NCBI RefSeq assembly: GCF_000189635.1
Contig: NW_002476369.1
Location: 125,407 to 189,406 of the forward strand
Direction: 5' to 3'
DNA from: Tetrahymena thermophila SB210
Lineage: Eukaryota; Ciliophora; Oligohymenophorea; Hymenostomatida; Tetrahymenidae
Length of the DNA: 64,000 bases
Shown here: piece by piece, positions 50,606 to 61,600 of the stretch
Numbering within the stretch: the first letter of the stretch is position 1
Layout: the number at the start of each line of letters is the position of its first letter
Made by a program: the position numbers and the translations under genes
Notes under the pieces: model-generated
The model's input: only the letters and a program-made list of their open reading frames with translations
Databases searched by the model: none
What the model was told of the DNA's origin: nothing

Positions 50606-51830
50606 CATTTACTAATACTATTAATAATAATTAATTAATTAAGACTAATAAGATTTGCTCTAAAGATATTATACAGTATAAGAAAATACATTTTTAATAA
50701 TGTAAAAACAATTAAAAAAAATAAAACATAATAAATTTAAACAATTAAATATATATTAACTATTTATAATTTATTTTAAAATGCTTCTTTAAATTTAACA
50801 ATATTTTATATAAAGTAATAATATAAATAATTTTAATTAATTCAATAACCATTTTCATAAATGTATTAAAAAAATTACTTACATTTTCAGTAAAGTATTA
50901 TTTATTTCAAAAAAAAAAAATTTTCAAGTTATAATATCTCTAATTATATAAATTTGAAAATCTTTTCAAGAATACAATTTCGCACATATTAAATCAAGTG
51001 CAATTTTTAATTAAATGACGACAACAAAAAGTCATTTTATTCAGTAGCGCAAATTATAAATAATCAATTAAAGTAATTAATAATAATATTTGTATGTAAT
51101 AAATAGCTATATAAATTCAAAATAATGACTTATTATGGCTAAACAAAATAAAAAATTTACTTATTATGATTAAAATCAAAATATTTTTTCTTAACATTTT
51201 AAAATAATTTTTAATTTTTAATTTATTTCAACAACTTTTGAGATAAATTATTTTAGTTAATTTAAAATGGCTAATATAAATTTTTAGATGTAAGAATTTT
51301 AATAAATAATCAATTATCAATTCATATTTATTTTATCAAAAAAGAAGTAAGAGCAAAAATATGAAAAAATTGATCTACTTCCTATTTATTTAATGTTTCT
51401 AAAATGTCGTCTTAAAATTTTAAATTAAAAATAGAAGATTACATTTTATTAGATTTTTTGCTTAAAAACTCCAAAATTAATAAAAATAAAGATATGACTA
51501 TTTTAAGAGGATTTTATAATAATTTAAGAACCTGATTTGGAAATAAGAATATTGAAATGAAAGAAAATATGGAGGAAACTTATATTTAATTTTGATAGAA
51601 GAAATTATATTTAAACAGGTATATCAAATATTAAAAAACATAAACAAAACATAAGAAAAAACATAAAATTGAAAATTTCTAAAACAAAAATTGACAATCA
51701 AAACGTAAAAACATTATATTATTATAAACATTTATGAAATAGAAGAAATTAATTAATTTCAATTGAAATTTATAGATAAGTTACTATTCAAAAATACTTT
51801 CAAAGAATACTTTAAGAAATTGGTTTTTTA
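50606..51830. other. Array spacer 5-6
   Basis: AT-rich. Shares a 3' block with the 3-4 spacer near 50778. No gene is seen. Confidence 0.5.
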
Positions 51831-53006
51831 ATGGAAGATTTGGTTACTATAAATAAGAAAAAAAGAGATAAAATTAAGCGAAAAAAATAATTAAAATAGA
51901 CGAAATATGGCATGATTCTTATATAAGAGATTAGTGATACAAAAATATTTTAAATTCCAGGTGATATCACGTTGGATTTAAACCAGCTTTTACATAAAGA
52001 CAGCATATAACTAATATCCTCATGGAATGCCTTTCTAAAGGTAAAATAAATCAAAAAGTCACTTTAATCTAAATTTATAGAAGTATATCTTGATACAGAT
52101 GTTTAAACAAGAAGCGATATACCGCTTATTATCAAATTACTTAAAGACAGTCAATCAAAAGAACTGTTTGATCTTGCTAACATGATTGAAGAGTATTAAA
52201 ATGTCGTCTAATCTAAATAGCTTCTCTAGAACTTAAAAATAGAACAGAAAATGGAGTAAATAATTATTAAATAAGAAGAAGACCAAAGCGAGGAAGTTTG
52301 TGATGAATATCATGGATGGAACTTTGAAAAAAGCGCAGAAAAAGCAGAGAAAATAATAAACGATCTAATTAACTCTATGAAGGATTCAGATGATCATTAT
52401 ACCTACTTATTGCTTAAAGGAAATAAGTACGATTAAATTAAAAGCAGATTGGGATATTCTACCTAAATATTAAGAAATTTTCTGTGCTTAAATGATGAGC
52501 AGATAGAACAGTTATGCTTAAGGAAACCTATTATAATTAACATAAAATACAAGCATTAATATACTGAATATTTATTTAATAGAATTAATAATTTGGTAAG
52601 AGCTTTAAAATAAGAAAGTAGTGATTTAGATTATTTTAGATAATCATGTAATGAGTTAAACCAATTGACATTTGATTTATATAGTATTGATAATTTAGTT
52701 GTTAAAGTATAATATAAATAATATTTGTATGTTTTAAGTAATTATAAAAACTAAATGGATGACATACTATACATAGGTAAGTGTATGCCTATTCGGAATC
52801 AATCGGCTTCCTAAATTTTATAGGGTATGAGAAATCTAAGAAAAAATTTAAGTGAAATATGTTAATAAAATTCTTATATGAATTATTTAAGTTATCAGCT
52901 AATCTTAAATGATTAAAATTATATAAAACAATCTTTAAATTTTGTTGATAAATTTTACACTATCATTAATAATGACATTTTTTCAGATATTTTATAAAAT
53001 TTATGA
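51831..53006 (+). CDS. Tandem array family, member 6 (391 aa)
   Basis: ATG 51831 to TGA 53004-53006, single exon. Start MEDLVTINKKKRDKIKRKK. Blocks: KIFQIPGDITLDLNQLLHKD (Pro replaces Ala in the IAGD motif), WNAFLKVKQIK, VYLDTDVQTRSDIPL, ANMIEEYQNVV, CDEYHGW, NFEKSAEKAEKIINDLINSM, LKGNKYDQIKSRLGYS, FLCLNDEQI, LRKPIIINIKY, SSDLDYFRQSCNEL, SIDNLVVKV, YVLSNYKNQMDDILY, PIRNQSASQILQGMRNLRK. The C-terminus is degenerate (NYMNYLSYQLILND) but still ends DKFYTIINNDIFSDILQNL. It keeps its frame despite drift. Confidence 0.86.
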
Positions 53007-53714
53007 TTTCTTTTATATTTTATTTTAGTCTTTTATACCTAAAAATTTATAAAATCAATCATATTATTGAAAATATATAAACAAACAAATTAAATGTTAA
53101 GGAAATTTAATTATTAAACATTATTTTCTATTATTAATTTTTTGTAGCATAATTTATACATACAATTTTTATAATTACTAAAAAATAGCTTGAATTAATA
53201 ATTATTTTTATGATTTTTATTTTATATATTATAAAAAATATAGTCTGTTAAATAAAATTATTTATTTTTATAATTATATTTTAGAATTTAAAAAATAGGA
53301 ATATCATTAAATGTAGGTCAAATATATTTACTAATAAAAGGAGAGAATACATTTAATGTATTTAATGAAGACTATGAAACCACAGCGATAGATCACCATA
53401 CAAATAGAAAAAAAATAAAGTTAGAGTGTTTTAAATAGAAATTTGAATATAAAACATATGGCAGTAATTATTAGTGATAATAAGTTATTTCTAAATTAGT
53501 TTTGAAATAAGAAGGTTTTTATTCTTTTTAAGACTTATTTAAATATTAAATAAAAGTATTATAATCATTAGCATCAATAGATTTGCTGACTTTAATGAAT
53601 CATCAAAAATATAAAAAGTTAGTAAAAAGTATTACAAATATTATGATTAAAATATTTAATATTGTAATTAAATATATAATTAAAATAATAGATCTATTAC
53701 TTGATCTAATTTAA
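53007..53714. other. Array spacer 6-7
   Basis: Mostly AT-rich. Holds the short coding-like fragment listed next. Confidence 0.5.
53286..53477 (+). pseudogene. Short coding-like fragment, unassigned
   Basis: An in-frame stretch ending at TGA 53475-53477 reads LNVGQIYLLIKGENTFN, then DYETTAIDHHTNRKK and LECFKQKFEYKTYG. Its base composition is less AT-biased than the surroundings. There is no ATG in a sensible place and no match to the array family. It could be a relic of another gene or a single exon. Confidence 0.3.
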
Positions 53715-54893
53715 ATGGCAGAAACAAAGCTGTCTAAGAAAAAGAATACAAAAATAAAATATAAAAAACAATTAAAATATATTAAATATAGCTCTATGCT
53801 AATAAAAGAAATAAGCGCTATTAATATATTTTAAATAAATGGAGATCTTACCCTAGATATAGACTAAATATTATATGTAGATCATATACATGCATTATCC
53901 ACTATGAATGAGTTTATTAAAGTAAAAAAAGTCAATTTATGCAACTAATCGAAATTTATAGAGGTTTATCTGGATGGAGATACTTCTGTGAGAAACGATT
54001 TATCACTTCCTCTTAAATTACTTAAAGATAGTCATTAAAAAGAGCTTTTTCATCTTGCTGATGTGATCGAATAATATCAATAAATATTATGGGAAAAATA
54101 ATATAAATACAATAAGAAGAGCTCAAAATAGTAAACTCAAGAAATTATGTTTAAAATATAAAATAATCTTAGTGAGCCAGAATGCGATGAATTCCATGGA
54201 TGGAACTTTGAAAAGAGTACAGAAAAGGCAGAAAAGGTAATAAAGGATTTTAATGAATCTAATGATTAAGAGCATTTTTATGCCTTTATTCTGTTCAAAG
54301 GGGAAAAGTATGATTAAATTAAGCAAAGAATTAGTTATTCTACTAATATTTTTAGAGATTTTTTATTCTTAAATGATGAATAGATCTCTTTTATTGCTTT
54401 AAGAAGACCAATATTATCTATATACAAATATAAATATTAATATGTTAATTATTTGTTAAATAGAATTAATTGTTAAATTAGATTACTAAAAGAAGGAAAA
54501 AGTGATTTACACTATTTCAGAAAAGGATTGACTTTTTTAAAATAAGAATCAGTTGATTACATTAGCGTTGATAACCTAAGCATTAAAGTAGAATAAGCTT
54601 AATTTTTATATGTTTTAAGTAACTATAAATACAAAATGGATGACACTTTATTATTAATCAAGTGGCTTCCTATAGCCAATCAATCAGTTTCTTAAGTTTT
54701 ATAAGGAATGAGAAATTTAAAAAAGCATTTAAATGAACAGTAAAACGAGCAAGAAAATAATTTTCTAAATCTATTATAAAAAAGATCAATTTACAATGAT
54801 TAAATGTATTCAAAATAGTCATAAATATTTTGTGAAAAATACTATTCAATAGTTGATAATAACGTATATCATGATATTAATGAATTCCTTTGA
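53715..54893 (+). CDS. Tandem array family, member 7 (392 aa)
   Basis: ATG 53715 to TGA 54891-54893, single exon. Start MAETKLSKKKNTK. Blocks: NIFQINGDLTLDIDQILYVD (Asn for Ala in IAGD), MNEFIKVKKVN, VYLDGDTSVRNDLSLP, LKLLKDSHQKELFHLADVIE, CDEFHGW, NFEKSTEKAEKVIKDF, FKGEKYDQIKQRISYS (Glu for Asn in KGNKYD), LRRPILSIYKY, EGKSDLHYFRKGLTFL, SVDNLSIKV, YVLSNYKYKMDDTLL, IKWLPIANQSVSQVLQGMRN, EKYYSIVDNNVYHDINEFL. Very close to member 8, including the 60 bp before the ATG. Confidence 0.87.
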
Positions 54894-56816
54894 CTTATTT
54901 ACTTCTGATATAATAAATATTGAAATAAATTTAATTAATTAATGGCTAATAATATAATTTAGTAATATTAAGCGATTAAATAAAAAATAATTTAGAATCA
55001 ATAAAAATGCCAATTTAAAAGAAATTAATTGATAATAAAAATTAGTTTTAAAGCTAGTTTCATTTATCAAAATTAATTTGGGAATAATTAGACTTAATTA
55101 ATTAAAAATACAATAGTTTGTTTATGTTTATCTATTAGCTATCTTAAATTATAAAAGCTAATATTATATTTTTTATGGAATATATTTAAAAAAATAATTA
55201 TTTAATATAATTTTTAGATAATAGAATAGAATTTATTTTATTAATGTGTATGTAATTTTCATTCATTAATTTAATGTTTATGAGTTTTGTATTATTGCGT
55301 CATGTAGTTTAATATAGATTATAATAGTTTTAAACATTCTCTTCATAAATCATCTTTGATATCATCTATTAAATTAACAAATTTCTTTTTGGGTGTTTTT
55401 ATTTAATTACCTCAATAATTTAAAACTGAAGGTTAATTTACCATTCATTAACTATTTTAGTCAGTTTAGTACTCTCTATTCCATTTCTCTTTATAATATT
55501 TAAATTATATTACTTTTTCTTTTGTTCAACTCTACCTTAGTTCTTATGCTGATTGATATACTTCCTGTTTATTTTAAATGTTAACAACTTTTGTTTTGTT
55601 ACTTAAATTGATGATATTACTATCTCTAATTGATTGTCCCATAAAAATACTATTTGCTTAATATTTTGTTTAGACTTTCAATGATTTAATCAAGACAAAT
55701 GGATTTTTGTTATGATAAATTTACTCTGTCCATGACTTTGTTTAATAGTCAGAGGAACCTCATTTTGATTTTAAATATTTATATCCTCTCATTAAAAATT
55801 TAATTATTGCAAACCAACTCGGTTCTAAATAAATGAGCTTAGAACCATTTATTAAAAACCAATTCTCTGTTACTAAGTGTTTAATTTTTCATGCAGAGTT
55901 CCTCCTTCCATTTTACATTTTTTAACCAAGTAAGTAGCTATTACTCTAGTAGTTAGATCAAAATCTTAGATGATTGGTTTCTTTCAAGCATATTTCTCTA
56001 AAAGTATTTCCGCTTAAAATCTTATTGTTAATTAATAATACAGTCAATATTTAAAAATTATAATAGGCTTATTGGTTTATTACTATAAATCTATTATTTC
56101 GTCTATTACAAAATTTTCTTATAGAAATGATCGAAAGCAAATACATATTTAAATAAAAATTATAAATTTTAGTACTATTATTATAGTTAATGCATGTTCC
56201 CATTATTTGAATTCATTAATTTATTAAATTAATACATTTTCCAATTAATCTTCTACATTGTTTATAATTAATTATTAATATATAGGGTTCGAAATTGATT
56301 CTAATACAGAAAGTTTTAAGAAAAAGTAGTAAGATATGAAGTACCTATATTTTAATTCTGTTATAGGTACGAATGGAGATTAAATAATTTGAGTGGGATT
56401 TTATAATTTTATTTATATTGATTTAAATAAATTATTTATTAAATTAAGTTAGTAAGAGCAATTTTCAACTAGAAAAATATTTTAAGTTTAATTTTGTAAA
56501 ATTTATTTTATAAAAAGACAGTAAATTAATTAAATAAAACAATTGATAACTTAAAAAAATAAAATTTTTAAAAATATAAAACTGTAAAGGAATAGTCGAT
56601 TTATATTCTTTTTATATCTTATTTTAATATAAAATGAACGAATTATAATCATTAATATGAATAAATTATTTATTAGTAATGGAAAATCAAATATATAAAA
56701 GTTAGTAAATAGTATTACAAATTTTTATGATTAAAAAAAACTTTAATTATTAATTCTTTTTAGTATTGTAATTAATATATAATTATAATAATTGATTTAT
56801 TACTTAATTAATTTAG
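54894..56816. other. Array spacer 7-8 with decayed minus-strand sequence
   Basis: The first ~350 bp matches the region after member 8 ('gacttatttacttctg', 'tattaactatcttaaattat'), so the pair 7/8 arose by a ~3.1-kb duplication. The middle holds the pseudogene listed next. The rest is AT-rich. Confidence 0.6.
55526..56010 (-). pseudogene. Decayed coding sequence of unknown origin
   Basis: Minus-strand readings look like protein but are interrupted. From about 56000, one frame gives DLTTRVIATYLVKKCKMEGG and LHEKLN. Near 55885 the reading must shift frame to continue as LVTENWFLINGSKLIYLEPS and WFAIIKFLMRGYKYLKSK. An in-frame TGA at 55762-55760 then precedes KSWTEQIYHNKNPFVLIKSL and IFMGQSIRDSN, ending at TGA 55528-55526. 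One frameshift plus one stop points to a pseudogene. An unrecognised intron is the alternative. No family recognised; a mobile-element or host gene relic are both possible. Confidence 0.45.
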
Positions 56817-57986
56817 ATGGCGGAAACAAAGCTGTCTAAAAAAAAGAATACAAAAATATTAAATAAAAAACAATTGAAATATATTAAATATGGATGTATG
56901 CTAATTAAAGAAATAGATACTATTAATATATTTTAAATAGGTGGAGACATTACCATAGATATAAATTAAATATTAAATGGAGATCATATAAATGCGATAT
57001 CTACTATGAATGAATTTATTAAGGTTAAAAAAGTGAATTTATGCAATTAATCGAAATTTTTAGAGATTTATCTGGATGGAGATGTTTATATGAGAAACGA
57101 TTTATCACTTCCTCTTAAATTACTTAAAGATAGTCATTAAAAAGAGCTTTTTCATCTTGCTGATGTGATGGAATAATATCAATAAATATTATATAAAAAA
57201 TAATTTGAAGACAATAAGTAGAGCTCAGAATAGCAAACTTAAGAAATTATTATTAAAATGGAAAATAATCTTAATGAGCCAGAATGTGATGAATTCCATG
57301 GATGGAACTTTGAAAAGAGTACAGAAAAGGCAGAAAAAGTAATGAATGATATTAATTAATCTTTGAATAATTAAGAGCATTTTTACGCCTTTATTCTGTT
57401 TAAAGGGGAAAAGAATGATTAAATCAAACAAAGAATTTGTTATTCTACTTATGTTTTGAGAGATTTTGTATGCTTAAATGATGAATAGATTTCTTATATT
57501 GCTTTAAGAAAACCAATAGTATCTATATACAAATATAAACATTAGTATGTTGATTATTTGTTTAATAGAATTAATTGTTAAATTAGACTACTAAAATAAG
57601 GAAAAAGCGATTTAGACTGTTTCAGAAAAGGACTTACTTTTTTAGGATAAGAAACAGTTGATTATATAAGTATTGATAACCTAAGTGTTAAAGTAAACTA
57701 AGTTTAATATTTATATGTTTTAAGCAACTATAAATATAAAATGGATGACACATTATTATTAATCAAGTGGCTTCCAATAGCCAATCAATCTGCTTCTTAA
57801 GTTTTATAAGGAATGAGAGATTTAAAAAAATATTTAAATGAACAATAAAACTAGCAACTAAATCCATTACTAAATGGATCAATATACAATGATTAAAAGT
57901 ATTTAAAATAGTCATAATTATTCCGTGAAAAATACTATTCTATAATTGATAATTACATGTATCATGATTTTTAAGAATTCCTATGA
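56817..57986 (+). CDS. Tandem array family, member 8 (389 aa)
   Basis: ATG 56817 to TGA 57984-57986, single exon. Start MAETKLSKKKNTK, as in member 7. Blocks: NIFQIGGDITIDINQILNGD, MNEFIKVKKVN, IYLDGDVYMRNDLSLP, LFHLADVMEQYQQIL, CDEFHGW, NFEKSTEKAEKVMNDINQ, FKGEKNDQIKQRICYS, LRKPIVSIYKY, QGKSDLDCFRKGLTFL, SIDNLSVKV, YVLSNYKYKMDDTLL, IANQSASQVLQGMRDLKKY, EKYYSIIDNYMYHDFQEFL. It is the last member of the array; no ninth copy is seen before the LRR gene. Confidence 0.87.
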
Positions 57987-58632
57987 CTTATTTACTTCTG
58001 TAATAATAAATACTCAAATGAAATTAATTTAATTAATGACTACTCATATAAAATAATATTATTAATTAAATAAAAATTAAATATAAAATCAATAAAAATG
58101 CTTATTTAGAAAAAATTGATAATAAAAAGTAGTTAGTTTCATTTGTCTAAATTAATTTAAATATATTATAAATTAATAATTAATTTGCAAATAATTAGGC
58201 TTAATTAAAAAGTAAATAATTTTTTTATATTTATCTATTAACTATCTTAAATTATAAAAGTTAAAATAAAATTTTTTATGTATTTAAATTTATTAAAAAT
58301 AATTATTTAATATAAATTTACTATTAATCCTCATAAATTAACACCTGAACATATTAACACCCAAGAAGAAATTTTTTTAGAATGATTCCATAAAATTGAA
58401 GATCAGATGAGATTTTTAACGATGAATATAATACAAATTAATGGTATATAAAAATGTTAAAGATGCAAATATATAATTAATATAAAAACTTTGGAATACT
58501 AAATATTTAATATTATTTTTATATTTTTTATGATGACAAAAGAGTAATTAATTTTTTTAAATCAAATCCACATCTTTACTAATTTTTTTGTCTTCATTAA
58601 ATTCATTCTAAATAGAGAAAAGATTTATTTGT
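57987..58632. other. Convergent spacer between array member 8 and LRR gene
   Basis: The left 300 bp matches the sequence after member 7. The rest is AT-rich. No gene is seen. Confidence 0.55.
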
Positions 58633-61600
58633 TCATGAAATCACTACTTTTTTTTATTAAAATTTAATTAGAGACAGGAAATAAGTGCTTGAATTTATAA
58701 AATGTAAAAGAAAAATCGAAATAAATATATATATTTTCTATTTTAACTCACTTAAATAAAATTAGTACTTTAAATTCCAATTTCTAAATTTAATGTCTTA
58801 TCCATTAAATGATAAAACATATAAAAAAAGAATTGAATAAAAAATTTTATATTTACTAATGTTAATATGAAAAAAATATACATAAAAAATAAAATTATAT
58901 TGTAATTATTCTTATGTAATAGTTTTTTGAAAATAAATAAAAATTGAAAATGCATTTTACCTTAATTCAAGAACAATAGTTTAGATATTATTAAACTTTG
59001 CAAGAGCACAACCTAATTTTTAAGCGTCTTTTTTTGATATTTCAGACTCTTGAGACTGTAGAGTTTTTAGATATCTACAAATTGATTATTTCATAAAAAA
59101 CATATGAAAAATATGCTTATTTTTATAATTTAAGAATTAGAAAAAGTAAATGATCAAAATAAACAAAGACTGTTTTAATTCTTCTTAATTTTTTATTTCT
59201 TAAAAGATAATTTAACTTATTAAAAAATTAATTAACCTTAATTTGAACAAAATTTCCAAACTTTTAAGTTTGCTTAATCTCATTAAAGCAAAGAATAAAT
59301 CTTCAAGATCAGAATTTTCCATATAATTTTTACTTTTTTTATAAATTGAAATTATTAGTATTTATTAAATGCATTATGATAAAAATGATATATTATACTT
59401 AATAAAACTAAAATAACAAACTCTAAATTAACAAATAATTAAAAATTAATTTTTAGGTTTAACAAACAAACTAACTATTAGAAAAGTAGGAAATTAGTTA
59501 TTAGGTTTTAAATTCAAAAATAATTAAATATTTAAATAAATAAATAAATATGTAAACTAATTTAACTTGAAGTTGAGTGTCAAATTATTAAGTTGGGGGC
59601 AATTTTCTAAGGTAGAAACGAATTTGGATGCTCCTGATTATATTTCATTATCCCTTTTCAAATTAAATCAAATATATGTTTTTTAATTCATATAGAAAAT
59701 AAATATAAAGAATAAAAATTGAAAATTATTAGCAATAATAATTATTGCCTTACTTTTAATAATTAGATAAATTTAAAATAATATTAATTTTTTAATATTT
59801 AATAAATAATATCTTAAATTAAAAGAAGAAAAATTTTACTATAGTAAAATAGAGATAGTTAAAAGATTAACACACTTAGCTATTCCTGAACCTAAATTGA
59901 AAATTCCCTAATCGCCTATTTAATTATCACTATTAATTTATAAAAGAGAAGATTTCAGTTTTTAATTAAAAGACAATTTATTTTATTTATAATATTAAAT
60001 AAATACAAAATAAGATATTGGTTTAACTATTATTATTCATTTATAGATTGGAGAGATAAAAAAAGAATAAAATTAATCAAGTAACCAAGCATACAATTAT
60101 TAAATTAGGTCTTTATAATTTATATTTTAATTTAATTTTTTCAAAAGACAAATTATTCATTTATAAAAATCAATAAACTGATTTATTAAATCTACCAAAT
60201 ATTCAGATTCAAAGTTTAGAGAGAATGACACATAGATAAACCTTAACCTAAGTCTAAAGCTCCACTTTTATTTAGCATATTTTTTCTACTCAAATAGATA
60301 AAATTTGTAAGTTATTAAAATTATTAAAAAAAAAGAATAAACAATAAAAGAAAATAAGAAACAAAAATGATTCTTTTAAATAATTTCAAATAAAAAAATC
60401 AAATCAATTTAATTAATGATTTTTTAAAATACAGTAAATAATAATTCATAAAGTTGATTTTAAAAAAAATAAGTAAAAAATTTTATTCTCAAAATTTTTC
60501 TTTTTTCATTTAAAAAACTTCTAGTTAAAATTTATTTTTCAAATAACTAAAAATATAAAAAGATTTATAAATCTCTTTACGATAAATTGAGATCCAAAGT
60601 TTAAAGAGAAACACAGTTTTTAAATATAGATGATAAACCCTAAATACCAGTCTCTCCAAATTTGTTTTCTCTTTTAATAAAATATATATAAATTTGTTAA
60701 ACATTCATTTAATAATCTAAGTAAGAAAAATTAAAATTCAAAAATAACTAAATTAAATGAAAATAAAGCTTAGTCAAATGCATGATTTGAGTTATTTTAA
60801 TAAGTATTAAATCCTTCATATATATTTCTACAAAAAGATTAACAAAAATTGAATAAATTATTCTTACCCTAAGTCTAGATTCAAGTTTAAAAGATTAGTG
60901 CATTTTGCTATTGAGTTACTTAAAATGGAAACACCATATTTTTTGATATTATTTGAGCTTATATTTAATTAAGAAGAATGATTAAATTTAAAAACAAACA
61001 AATGCAATAAATAAAAGAAGTAAAAAAATTAAAAGAAGATATTAATTTTCTTAATAATTAAAAAGAAATAGCAAATAAATTAAAAATATATATAATAATA
61101 CTATAGCCAAAGTATTAAAATAGTGAGATTTTTGCACTCTGCCAAAGCTAAACTTAAATTTTATGTAGCTTAATCATTGAATTCATTATAGCTTTTTAAT
61201 ACAAATAAATTATTAATATAATTAATCAAAATATAATATAAAATATATTGAAAGGATAACCCTAAATAATAATTTTAGACATTTTCTGTATTATTAGTTA
61301 ATAGGAAGGAAGTTGGTTTAAATTAGAAATTTTATTAAATAAAATTATTAATTATTTATTTAAAATTTCTACTTTAAAATAAGATGAGCCTCTGTTAGAG
61401 AAGATAAAGAAGAACTTTAAAACTTTTTTTTCATAAAAATAAATTTTTATAGTTTATATAGCTATTTTAAGTTGTGTTTACTTCTTTAAGACTGTAAAAT
61501 TATTTTTTAGATTGCATTGTTTTTTATTTTGTAATTTTTTATTGAAATATTAAATTATTAAAAAAATTGATAAGAAAAACTTCATTATTATTGAAGAATT

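Noticed and set aside
56285..56305. 'gggttcgaaattg' resembling a tRNA T-loop
   Set aside because: No acceptor stem, D-arm or anticodon arm can be built around it.
60640..61270. 'accctaaa'-like words as possible telomere repeats
   Set aside because: Single occurrences at LRR splice donors, not tandem C4A2.
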